From assembly GCF_033095785.1 (NCBI RefSeq), contig NZ_CP137134.1, forward strand, positions 3,100,001 through 3,164,000: DNA of 64,000 nucleotides, given 5' to 3'. Source of the DNA: Nitrosospira sp. Is2. Lineage in GTDB: Bacteria > Pseudomonadota > Gammaproteobacteria > Burkholderiales > Nitrosomonadaceae. Shown one piece after another: positions 44,194 through 52,460 of the stretch; the first letter of the stretch is position 1; each line of letters begins with the position of its first letter. The notes beneath the pieces were generated by a model, which saw only the letters and a list, made by a program, of their open reading frames with translations, made no database searches and was not told where the DNA came from. Position numbers and translations under genes: made by a program.

Positions 44194-44982
44194 TTACAAA
44201 AAGGCCTTGATTGCAGCAATGGTTTCCTCCGGCGCGCTGAGGTTCGGGCAATGTCCCGTGGCCGCCATCAGAACAAGCTTGCTGTTTGGCATTTTACGGT
44301 GGACGTATTCACCGACATCCTGCGGCGCAATGACGTCGTCTGAGCATTGTAGGATTAACGCTGGAATACGGGCGTCAGCGAGAATGTCACGGCAATCTGT
44401 AAGAAAAGTCGTGCGTGCAAAATGCTTGGCGATTTCCGGATCGGTACGACAAAAGCTGTTGGCCAATTCTTCACCCAGCTCTTTGCGGTCGGGGTTGCCC
44501 ATTATAACCGGGGCCATGCTCATCGACCAGCCCAGGTGATTGCTGTCGAGCGATTCCAGAAGTTCTTCGATCTGAGCTTTGGTGAACCCGCCGATATAAT
44601 CACCGTCATTAATATAAGACGGTGAAGGACCCACCAGGACAAGATTCTTGAACAGCTTCGGCTCTTTGGCCGCCACAATAATGCCCATCATGGCGCTGAC
44701 GGAATGTCCCACGAACACGGCATCCTCCAATCGGAGTTCGCGGGCTATCTCGATAATATCCTCGGCATATCCTTCAAGAGAGTTGTACTTTTCATGAGAA
44801 TAGGCCGCCAAGTCGGAACCGCCCGCCCCGACGTGATCGAATAAAACAGTTTGATAGCTCTCTTCAAAAGCTGGCGCCACAAAACGCCACATGTTCTGAT
44901 CACAACCAAAGCCATGGGCGAACATCATAGCCGTTGAACCTTTGCCTCGTACAACGACATTATTCCGTTTTAATGCACTCAT
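44194..44982 (-). CDS. RsbQ-like alpha/beta hydrolase
   Basis: 262 residues from ATG 44982 (ACAAGG upstream), the point where similarity to Bacillus RsbQ begins (MSALKRNNVVVRGKG); an in-frame ATG at 45033 adds 17 residues. Hallmarks: MMFAHGFGCDQNMWRFVAPA, VLFDHVGAGGSDLAAY, nucleophile elbow FVGHSVSAMMG, LVLVGPSPSYIND, DDVIAPQDVGEYVHRKMPNS with the Asp, and ATGHCPNLSAPEETI with the His. RsbQ is the small-molecule hydrolase partner of the PAS-phosphatase RsbP and is related to plant D14/KAI2 receptors. Here the partner is a PAS histidine kinase (next gene). Confidence 0.88.
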   Translation of the reverse strand: MSALKRNNVVVRGKGSTAMMFAHGFGCDQNMWRFVAPAFEESYQTVLFDHVGAGGSDLAAYSHEKYNSLEGYAEDIIEIARELRLEDAVFVGHSVSAMMGIIVAAKEPKLFKNLVLVGPSPSYINDGDYIGGFTKAQIEELLESLDSNHLGWSMSMAPVIMGNPDRKELGEELANSFCRTDPEIAKHFARTTFLTDCRDILADARIPALILQCSDDVIAPQDVGEYVHRKMPNSKLVLMAATGHCPNLSAPEETIAAIKAFL

Positions 44983-45459
44983 GGTAAACCTTGTATCAAA
45001 TCCAAACTCCAGCCGTTTCTCTTCCTCACTCAATCTCTAGTAAATGAAAACAGAGCAATGGGTATGAATTTTCAAAGATACCTTTCCAAGCCGATTGAGA
45101 CAAATATTTTTGGCCTATGGTTAATCTTGGTTCTTTTGGAGAGACTCCAGGGCACATTAGGTGTTTCATCGTGCTATGTCATTGAACCATGAATATACTT
45201 GTTGTCGAAGACAATACCCTTAATTACGTGCTGCACGAGCACCATGATCCATCATCTGCACGTACATCATCTGCACGTACGACTTGTCCCGTTTGATGCC
45301 GTCGTGTAGTGCACGCCACGCGTACTCACCCCATGCGCATCATCGACAGCATTCTCCAGGAGAGTCTTTTCTTTGTCCCACCTTCCAGATGGTTAAGAAC
45401 CTAAGGCACGATACGCTGATAAGTAATCGCAAGCAGGCAACCCCAGGAGCAACGACTCG
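44983..45459. other. Non-coding interval with response-regulator remnant
   Basis: Leader of the RsbQ-like gene on one side and of the hybrid kinase on the other. It contains a 35-codon frame at 45189-45296 beginning MNILVVEDNT, the first strand of a receiver domain, and a 15-bp direct repeat (CATCATCTGCACGTA, twice, 45250-45279) inside it. Confidence 0.45.
45189..45296 (+). pseudogene. Remnant of a response regulator N-terminus
   Basis: ATG-started 35-codon frame: MNILVVEDNTLNYVLHEHHD and a repeat-derived tail. ILVVEDN is the acidic-pocket strand of OmpR-type receivers; everything after it is lost. A 15-bp tandem duplication follows the break point. Confidence 0.4.
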
Positions 45460-48009
45460 ATGGATATAGCTGAGAACGATAGTGACGAAGTACGCCGCTT
45501 GCGGCGAACAATGCAAGATTTAGTAGCTTTCTCGACCCTGCCTGCGGCGTGGGGCCTAGGACCGGACGGTATTGCCAAGAGCCTCGCCAAGGTTCTCTTA
45601 AGTACTCTTGATCTCGACTTAGTCTACATTCGGCTTCCCCAGCCGGACGGCTCTGGTTTTACAGAGACTGTTCGTAGCAAGCATCGACCTGATGCCGACC
45701 ACTGCATTACCGAAGCAAAAGCGCCGCTCGCGTCGTTCTTGACGAGTGTTGCTTTGGCACCGGTTACTGCAGTGCGTGATCCGTTTGGACCCGGCACTCT
45801 GCGAACGACTGTCACTCCGTTCGATTTGGTCGAAGAGCATGGCGTTTTAGTTTCTGGTTCCCAGCGCGTAAACTTCCCAACTGAGCAAGAACGGCTGCTG
45901 CTGGGGCTCGCTGCTAACCAGGCAACCATGGTGTTGCAGCGCCAGCGGGCCGAGCAGGCCCTCCAGCAAAGCGAAGAACGGTTCCGTGACTTTGCCAACG
46001 CCGCCCCCGCCAAGCTCTGGGTGACCGAGCCAGACGGCTCGTGCTCTTTCCTCTCACAAGGATGGTACGAGTTCACTGGCCAGGGCGAGGATGAAGGCCT
46101 GGGTTTGGGGTGGCTCAATGCCGTACATCCGGACGATCGGGAGGCAGCAGGCAAACATTTCCTGTCCGCAAACGAGCGGAATGAAGCATTCTCCATTGAA
46201 TATCGTTTGCGGCGGGCCGATGGCGTGTACCGGTGGATCATCGACCGAGGCCGCCCTCGCTTCTCCCCGAGTGGCCAATTCCTCGGATATGCCGGAAACC
46301 TACTCGACATCACCGAACGCAAGCAATCTGAGGAGCAGATGGCCACTCTCCTCGCGGCGGAGAAGCAGCGCGCCACGCTTCTGGCACAGGTGGCTAATGC
46401 AAGCAAGTCGATAAACGTAATGTTGTCAATGGAAAGTATTGCCCGGACTTTGACCGAAGAGGCTCGCTCGATGCTTGGAGCTCACCAAGCAGTCACCTCC
46501 CTGACTGTTTCAGAAAACTGGGCTCAGGGTATTACCGCTGTGTCACTATCAGACAAGTACGCCGATTACCGGGCCTATTCCGAGAAGCCGGTTGGATCCG
46601 GCATTTACATCGAAGTGTGTCGCACCAATTGTCCAATGAGGATGACCCAAAAAGAGCTGGAAGCCCATCCAGCATGGAAAGGGTTTGGAAAACATGCCAA
46701 AGATCATCCACCTATGAGGGGCTGGCTCGCTGTGCCGCTAATCGGTCACGGAGGGAAGAACCTCGGGTTAGTCCAGCTCACGGACAAGGCTCAAGGCGAA
46801 TTCACCGAAGAGGACGAAGCGATTCTCGTACAGCTTGCTGCGATCGCCTCTGTTGGGATCGAAAACGCCTATCTTTATGAGCAGGTGCGGGAGCAGGATC
46901 AACGGAAGGACGAATTTCTCGCCACGCTGGCTCATGAACTGAGAAATCCTCTTGCTCCTATTCGCACCGGACTTGCTGTACTCAAGCTGGCATCCTCAAT
47001 TGATGCAACAGTAAAGACACGGGAGATCATGGAGCGACAGGTCGAACATATGGTCCGTCTCATCGACGACCTGCTTGACGTTTCTCGCATTACCAGCGGA
47101 AAGATTCAGCTCAAGAAAGAGCGGGTAGATGTGCGCACAGTATTGAATACAGCTCTTGAACTAAGCCGGCCTCTTATTGAGGAAAGCCGGCACGAGCTGT
47201 TGGTTTCGACTCCTGAAGAAACGCTCCTGCTTGATGTCGATCCAGTGCGTATGGCCCAGGTGGTAAGTAATCTCCTGAATAACGCCGCAAAATATACTCC
47301 TGAAGGAGGGCGAGTCGAATTATCTGCCGAGAGAGACGGCAACGAAGTGATTATTCGGGTGCGAGATAATGGGGTCGGGCTTGCGCCAGAGACACTGCCA
47401 AAAGTATTTAAATTATTCAGCCAAGTCGGGAAAACGCTGGATCGCTCACGAGGAGGATTGGGGATCGGGTTGGCCCTCGTCAAGCGACTTGTCGAAATGC
47501 ATAACGGACATGTCACGGCCGAAAGTCAAGGCTCAGGGAAAGGTAGCGCGTTCGTTGTCCGTCTTCCCCTCGCGACCACGCAAAAAATCGGAGGGCGGCT
47601 GGTCGCGGGAGAGCACTGCGCCCGTAGCCTATCTATTCCCCGTCGCATTTTGGTAGTGGACGACAATGTGGATGGTGCTCAGACACTCGCCATGTTGCTT
47701 ATGTTGTCCGGGCACACGGTAGAGACGGCTCACACCGGGCCGGACGCCCTGAAGACCGCCCACGCCTTTCAACCTAGCGTAATGATCCTCGACATTGGCC
47801 TTCCGGGCATGAGCGGGTACGAAGTTGCGGAGCAACTCCGTTCCGATTCCATCATGAATGGCTTGATCCTTATAGCCTTGACGGGATGGGGATCCGAAGA
47901 CGACCGCCGGCGAGCGCAAAATATTGGATTCAACCATCACCTTACCAAACCGGTCAAAATAGAAAAGTTGCATTCATTACTCATAGAGATTGATGCAAAC
48001 AACAAATAG
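45460..48009 (+). CDS. Hybrid sensor histidine kinase (GAF-PAS-GAF-HisKA-HATPase-REC)
   Basis: 849 residues; AGGAG before the ATG. Domains in order: GAF-like (residues about 30-165), PAS with PAC (170-290; FRDFANAAPAKLWVTEPDGS, RLRRADGVYRWIIDRGRPRF), second GAF (310-475; SMESIARTLTEEARSMLGAH, GWLAVPLIGHGGKNLGLVQL), HisKA with FLATLAHELRNPLAPIRTGL, HATPase (QVVSNLLNNAAKYTPEGGRV, GGLGIGLALVKRLVEMHNGH) and a C-terminal receiver (730-845; RILVVDDNVDGAQTLAMLL, phospho-Asp in VMILDIGLPGMSG). No membrane helix, so it senses cytoplasmic ligands or redox state. The receiver implies a phosphorelay to an unlinked Hpt or regulator. Confidence 0.92.
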   Translation: MDIAENDSDEVRRLRRTMQDLVAFSTLPAAWGLGPDGIAKSLAKVLLSTLDLDLVYIRLPQPDGSGFTETVRSKHRPDADHCITEAKAPLASFLTSVALAPVTAVRDPFGPGTLRTTVTPFDLVEEHGVLVSGSQRVNFPTEQERLLLGLAANQATMVLQRQRAEQALQQSEERFRDFANAAPAKLWVTEPDGSCSFLSQGWYEFTGQGEDEGLGLGWLNAVHPDDREAAGKHFLSANERNEAFSIEYRLRRADGVYRWIIDRGRPRFSPSGQFLGYAGNLLDITERKQSEEQMATLLAAEKQRATLLAQVANASKSINVMLSMESIARTLTEEARSMLGAHQAVTSLTVSENWAQGITAVSLSDKYADYRAYSEKPVGSGIYIEVCRTNCPMRMTQKELEAHPAWKGFGKHAKDHPPMRGWLAVPLIGHGGKNLGLVQLTDKAQGEFTEEDEAILVQLAAIASVGIENAYLYEQVREQDQRKDEFLATLAHELRNPLAPIRTGLAVLKLASSIDATVKTREIMERQVEHMVRLIDDLLDVSRITSGKIQLKKERVDVRTVLNTALELSRPLIEESRHELLVSTPEETLLLDVDPVRMAQVVSNLLNNAAKYTPEGGRVELSAERDGNEVIIRVRDNGVGLAPETLPKVFKLFSQVGKTLDRSRGGLGIGLALVKRLVEMHNGHVTAESQGSGKGSAFVVRLPLATTQKIGGRLVAGEHCARSLSIPRRILVVDDNVDGAQTLAMLLMLSGHTVETAHTGPDALKTAHAFQPSVMILDIGLPGMSGYEVAEQLRSDSIMNGLILIALTGWGSEDDRRRAQNIGFNHHLTKPVKIEKLHSLLIEIDANNK

Positions 48010-48032
48010 CAAGTATTAACGATTGATATCAT

Positions 48033-48281
48033 TTGAGTGGGAAGGTTGTGGGCATAGCGGATGGGAACACTCTGGCTGTTCTGGCCGCATCGAAGAAGCA
48101 GCACAAGATACGCCTGGCCGAAATTAACGCGCCTGAGAATGCCCAGTCATTCGGCAGCAAGTCGAAAGAGTCGCTCTCTGACCTGTGCTTCAACAAGGAA
48201 GCTGAAGTCATCCGATTTATGAAAGACCGCTACCAGCGCATCGTCGCTAGGGTTAAATGCGCAGGGGTCAATGTCCCTTGA
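48033..48281 (+). pseudogene. Truncated thermonuclease (SNase) gene
   Basis: 82 codons: VVGIADGNTLAVLAASKKQH, IRLAEINAPENAQSFGSKSK and FMKDRYQRIVARVKCAGVN. This is the SNase core (VV.i.DGDTl, IRL..IDAPE, DRYGR.vA.V), but there is no signal peptide or N-terminal strand, the D of DGDT is N, and the chain stops before the C-terminal helices. The TTG at 48033 is the only start. A broken SRAP gene overlaps its 3' end in another frame, so the two remnants were joined by a deletion. Confidence 0.65.
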
Positions 48282-48769
48282 TGATCATGCTTTACAAGGG
48301 CGAGTTGCTGTTCATTGGTATGAACTGGGGGTATCGAACCCGGAACGAAGCCGCTGAGAAGAAGAAACCATGGATATGCGCCCGAGTTGAGAAGTCTCTA
48401 ACAGGACGATATTTTCGGCACATGTTCAGCGAAGGGCGTGTGATCATTCCGGCGGGTGGATGGTATGAGTCGCTGGAGAATGGCAAGAAGCAGCCCTGGT
48501 ACATAACCCGGAAAGTGAACGAACCGATATTCATGGCTGGGATGACGAACTTTCGACCAGGTCCTCAACAAACGGTCGAAACAGGTTTCGTGATCGTGAC
48601 GGAAGACTCAGGAGCCGGAATGGTCGATGTTCATGACCGACGACCCGTAGTGTTGGAGCCGGAAGATGCGTTAACCTGGATGCACCCCGACACCCCGGTT
48701 GAAGAAGCCGCGCATCGCCCAAACACGCTCTTTGCCAACCAATGCCTTCCCTTGGTGGAAAGTCGATAG
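48257..48769 (+). pseudogene. N-terminally truncated SRAP (YedK/HMCES-like) gene
   Basis: The frame reads FIGMNWGYRTRNEAAEKKKP, CARVEKSLTGRYFRHMFSEG, RVIIPAGGWYESLENGKKQP, FVIVTEDSGAGMVDVHDRRP and LTWMHPDTP. This is the SOS-response-associated peptidase family, which crosslinks abasic sites through Cys2. The MCGR start with that Cys is absent, the NARAET motif is CARVEK and the conserved WYEW is WYES, so it is very unlikely to work. A similar fragment lies at 34680-34850. Confidence 0.65.
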
Positions 48770-49025
48770 GGCGGTAAATCGTCCAGACCCGAATAACAAC
48801 AGCAGCGACCTGCTAACACCGATAAGCGAGTTTCGATTGGGGTCGAGTTGAACTTCTATCTGCGTGCGGAAACACTGCTAAAACAGGGGAACGGGTTGAC
48901 TGGTTTACTTCCGCGAAAAATTGTATGGTTAACCCGCTCCTGCTGTTCATTCTTTATTACTTCTTTCTGCAAAGCCGAAGGAGGCCGTAGCTTTTCAACA
49001 ATCAGCCTCGACACAAACCTTTCGT

Positions 49026-50961
49026 TCAAGATCCCTTGTCTGGCTTGAAGCCCAGTATTTTCATTGCTGACAATATTGATCGCCGTGAAGCTTCATACTC
49101 TTCCCATGGGGCGTTCCCTGTTTCCAGACGCTCCTGGATATTGGAAGCGGTCCAGCGGTCGGAGCTGGTGAGCCCCTCCAGCTCTTCCCATGCAAGTGGC
49201 ACGGATACGCCCAGTCCAGGACGTGCGCGGACCGACCAGGCAGAAGCAGTAGTTGCCCCGAGACCGTTTCGCAGGTAGTCAATAAAGATTCTTCCCACCC
49301 TGTTGCTCGGGCCGCTCTTAGCGACAAAGCGCGGCGGTATTACCTTGGCCAAGTGCTCGACTATGGCCTGCGAGAAACCTTTCACGGTATCCCAGTCGCG
49401 CAGCCTCTTAATGGGCACGACGACATGCAAGCCTTTCCCTCCGCTGGTCTTCAGAAAAGACACTAACCCAAGTTCGTTCAGGAATATGCGGACGATCTGG
49501 GCGGCATCCTGCATGAACCTCCAGCTCACTCCTTCTCCCGGGTCCAGGTCAAATACCATTCTGTCGGGCTTGTCGATCGCATTCTTCGTGGCGTTCCAGG
49601 TATGAAACTCGATCACGTTCATTTGCGCCGCAGCCACAAGCCCTTCAGGTGTTGCGACTTCCAGAAACGGGGGATGCTCGGGGTCCAGAGCCTGGTCAAG
49701 CTGGATCACGCCCGGCATCTTGTATTTTTCCAGGTGTTTCTGAAAAAACAGTTGACCCGCAATTCCGTCGGGCGCTCGCACGAGGGAGACAGGACGCCCA
49801 GAAAGGTGCTCCCTCATCAGAGGTGCCACTAACCCGTAGTAATGGACAAGATCCAGCTTGGTGAAGCCGCTGGATGGATCGATCACTCGTTCCGGGTGAG
49901 TGATACGCGGGGATGCAACGGCTGGGGTTGATGCTCGACCCGCCTTCGGTTCGCCTATGGGTTTGGATTTGCTAGGAGCAGCATGCACCGGTTTTTCCCG
50001 CGTGATCGAAGCAGCCTTCTTGTCAATTCTCAGGCCATGAAATACGGAATGCCGAATATGGTCCTCCCGAGTCCATTCCGCGAAGGAGACTTCACCCACC
50101 AGTTCGGGCCTGACCCAATGTACTTTGCGGCCGATACCAGTGGCCTTGAAAAAGGGATTAGCAGTAGCTGCGATTTTATCCAGCCGCGCCCTGAGGTCGC
50201 GCAGCGTCTTGTCGCTGAATCCCGTGCCAACATTGCCCGCATACCGCAGCTTTTGTTCTTCGTCGTAAAAGCCCAGCAGGAGCGAGCCGATCCCTATCCT
50301 GGAGCCCTGCGGGTCGGTATAGCCGCCGATCACGAATTCCTGTCGCTGGCTGCATTTGAGCTTTATCCAAATTGGGGGAGCGCCGCGAGACGTAGGTCGA
50401 GTCCTTGCGTTTTCCGATCACGCCTTCCAGCCCCATGCGGCAGGCAGATACGATGATTTCGCTAGCCGGCACATCAAAGGTGGCGCTGAAGCGTACTGTC
50501 TCCGAGGAACGTGTGGCAAACAACTGTTCGAGGAATTCTCTTCGTTCTATGAGGGAGACGGACCTCAGGTCACGACCGTCATGGAATGGCATGTCAAACA
50601 CATAGTAGATGATGTTCTGCGTACGGGAACTGTCGAAGGCGTTTTGCAATGCCTGGAAGTCCGGAAGACCGTTCTCGTTGAGCACCATGACTTCCCCATC
50701 CAGCCAGCCGCTCTTAAAGCCCATCTTGTCTACTGCTTTGACGAGGTGGGGGAGCTTGTGGGACCAGTCATTGCCGTTGCGGGTGAAGAGCTGAATGCTT
50801 CCCCCGTCTATTCGAGTCAAGATGCGGTAACCATCGAACTTGATTTCGTATAGCCACTCGGAGGGGTCGCTGGGAGGGCCATCGACCAGCGTGGCCAGCT
50901 GTGGCTGCAGCATGAGGGGTTCCAGATACGTGGCAGTACGCCTTTGCGGAGTGTTTGACAT
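49026..50961 (-). pseudogene. ligD: ATP-dependent DNA ligase D, frameshifted
   Basis: Two minus-strand frames together form LigD of the ligase-polymerase type. The first (from ATG 50961) has the adenylation motif EIKFDGYRI, LDGEVMVLNENGLPDFQALQ and LEGVIGKRKDSTYVSRRSP. The second carries FVIGGYTDPQGSRIGIGSLL, the OB end, and the AEP primase/polymerase domain (THPERVIDPSSGFTKLDLVH, VFDLDPGEGVSW, TSGGKGLHVVVPIKR). The join is a run of five C (plus-strand GGGGG at 50374-50378); removing one C restores RRSPIWIKLKCSQRQEF. So one inserted base breaks an otherwise complete gene, or it is a sequencing error. The N-terminal phosphoesterase domain and a Ku gene are absent. Confidence 0.85.
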
Positions 50962-51410
50962 TATTGCTGACGCACTTTGATGAATCTGCAGGCGTGCCGA
51001 GCGATCCCAAGGACAGGCTCTATCTCAGCAATCTGGTAATGGAACTGGAAAAAGCGTGTGTCGCGGTACTGCATGCAGATTTGTCACGACTCAGGGAGGC
51101 TCACCTCAACACTCTCCGCCCCCTTGCCATATTGGGCAAAAAGCATAGTGCACAACAGACCAAACGAGCAAGAAAACCACGAAGTAGGTTAACTGCCATC
51201 ATACAAGCACTGATGCGACAGAATCCGGAAACATCGGCAAAAGAACTCTGGCCGCACCTTTATAGTGCGCTGGATGAAGAAGGGTTAAATCCAACAGCTA
51301 TTGATCAAATCGATAAATGGCGGTACGAATATGACAACGGGGACGAGAGTCGTAGACCGATCACATTCGGTCGATTTGCCACAATTGTTTCCAACTTAAA
51401 ATCTCGTTAG
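50955..51410 (+). CDS. Unknown protein at the edge of the integrated element
   Basis: About 151 residues from TTG 50955, overlapping the divergent ligD start by seven bases; ATG 51041 is a later possible start. Basic middle (KKHSAQQTKRARKPRSR) and a helical C-terminus (TAIIQALMRQNPETSAKELW, IDQIDKWRYEYDNGDE, ITFGRFATIVSNLKS). The pattern suggests a small DNA-binding protein of a mobile element, but I recognise no family. It is followed at 60 bp by an excisionase-type gene. Confidence 0.5.
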   Translation: MTLLLTHFDESAGVPSDPKDRLYLSNLVMELEKACVAVLHADLSRLREAHLNTLRPLAILGKKHSAQQTKRARKPRSRLTAIIQALMRQNPETSAKELWPHLYSALDEEGLNPTAIDQIDKWRYEYDNGDESRRPITFGRFATIVSNLKSR

Positions 51411-51470
51411 CCGGGCTAACAGTATTCCAAAATTATCATTACTGGGTCTTATTCAATAAAGGACCCAGTC

Positions 51471-51671
51471 ATGACAACCAGGTTAGTAACAACCTCGCAG
51501 GCCGCCGAAATCCTCGGCGTAAAACCCAATACATTAGAAGGCTGGCGCATACGAGGCGAAGGCCCCAGTTTTAGAAAGATAGGTCGTCTCGTCAAGTATG
51601 TCGAGAGCGATTTGATCGCCTATATCAGCAGGCAAACTCGTCATTCCACCTCGCAAGAGGAGACGAGTTGA
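51471..51671 (+). CDS. Excisionase/AlpA-type helix-turn-helix protein
   Basis: 66 residues: LVTTSQAAEILGVKPNTLEG, WRIRGEGPSFRKIGRLVKY and VESDLIAYI. This is the MerR-type HTH_17 fold common to excisionases and to small regulators of integrative elements. It probably controls excision or the following operon. It is followed one base later by the next gene. Confidence 0.85.
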   Translation: MTTRLVTTSQAAEILGVKPNTLEGWRIRGEGPSFRKIGRLVKYVESDLIAYISRQTRHSTSQEETS

Positions 51672-51672
51672 T

Positions 51673-52026
51673 ATGACTTCCACAATCCGCGCCTATCAAC
51701 CCATCGTAATCACCAGTACTGTAGCACCAGGAAAATTGATTCTCGATTACATCGGGCCGCTTGACTCTGACCTTATCAGTAACGGTAAAGCAGTTGTGTT
51801 TCTAAAAACCATTCAAGACTCCCAAACTCGAGAGTATAGCGGGCATAGGAGAGCCGAGTCGGTCAAGCCGAATTGCTGGTCGTCTCTCAAGTCTCACTAT
51901 GCGAAGTTGCGGGGCCTCATGCGGCATCAAGGCGGCAAGGACAGGAATACCGTCCTCGCTACCGTGGAGGACGCGAGGAGTCACGCAACAAGCCTTTCCT
52001 TGATGAAAGTTGAGGCAAAATCATGA
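51673..52026 (+). CDS. Small element-encoded protein of unknown function
   Basis: 117 residues with a beta-rich N-terminus (YQPIVITSTVAPGKLILDYI, GKAVVFLKTIQDSQTREY) and a helical end. No family recognised. Packed between the excisionase-type gene and the next frame (stop overlaps the next start by 4 bases), hence part of the same operon as the DUF3987 gene. Confidence 0.55.
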   Translation: MTSTIRAYQPIVITSTVAPGKLILDYIGPLDSDLISNGKAVVFLKTIQDSQTREYSGHRRAESVKPNCWSSLKSHYAKLRGLMRHQGGKDRNTVLATVEDARSHATSLSLMKVEAKS

Positions 52027-52460
52027 GCGACACGACGGACCCTCTAAAACAAAACGCCCCGGCGGTAACCAGGGCGTTTTTTGAAACCAAGCTGAACTCG
52101 AATTATAAGCGAATGCCAGCCTATGGCAAGCGGTTGATGAAAATGCGTTGTGATGGAATGGTTCCTGCCCGTTCGGTTATAGTCTCGTTTGAATGGAATA
52201 TAGGCGGCGCCTATCCACGCATCGTAATTACGGATGAGCTCCCGGTCGCGGAGTTGAACTTTGGCTACCTTGCAGGATTGGCAGTACAGATCGTCTATCG
52301 CGGGAAAGATGCTCACAGGGTACACGCGGTCGTTGAAGCGATTATGAAAGTGAAACCCTCATCGTTGACTACCTTCGCCATAGACTTGGCTGGGACGGAC
52401 AATCCGGCTTTTACGTTAATTCAGTCTCCTCGAGATATTCTAGCAAGGGAGATATCATGA
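52023..52460 (+). CDS. Element-encoded protein with an intragenic terminator-like hairpin
   Basis: 145 residues: TRAFFETKLNSNYKRMPAYG, RLMKMRCDGMVPARSVIVSF, AYPRIVITDELPVAELNFGY and LAGLAVQIVYRGKDAHRVHA. It appears alpha/beta and conserved-looking, but I do not know the family; similar proteins precede DUF3987 genes in integrative elements. Its codons 10-20 contain a perfect hairpin followed by T residues (52051-52082). It overlaps the genes on both sides by 4 bases. Confidence 0.6.
   Translation: MSDTTDPLKQNAPAVTRAFFETKLNSNYKRMPAYGKRLMKMRCDGMVPARSVIVSFEWNIGGAYPRIVITDELPVAELNFGYLAGLAVQIVYRGKDAHRVHAVVEAIMKVKPSSLTTFAIDLAGTDNPAFTLIQSPRDILAREIS
52051..52082 (+). terminator. Intrinsic-terminator-like hairpin inside a coding region
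   Basis: AAAACGCCC (52051-52059) pairs with GGGCGTTTT (52072-52080) over a 12-base loop, followed by TT, so the RNA ends in a six-U run. It lies 28 bases after the start of the 145-residue gene. It could act as an attenuator limiting transcription into the DUF3987 gene unless the leader codons are translated. Confidence 0.5.

Noticed and set aside
45250..45279. CRISPR-like or satellite repeat
   Set aside because: Only two adjacent copies of 15 bp without spacers; a simple tandem duplication.
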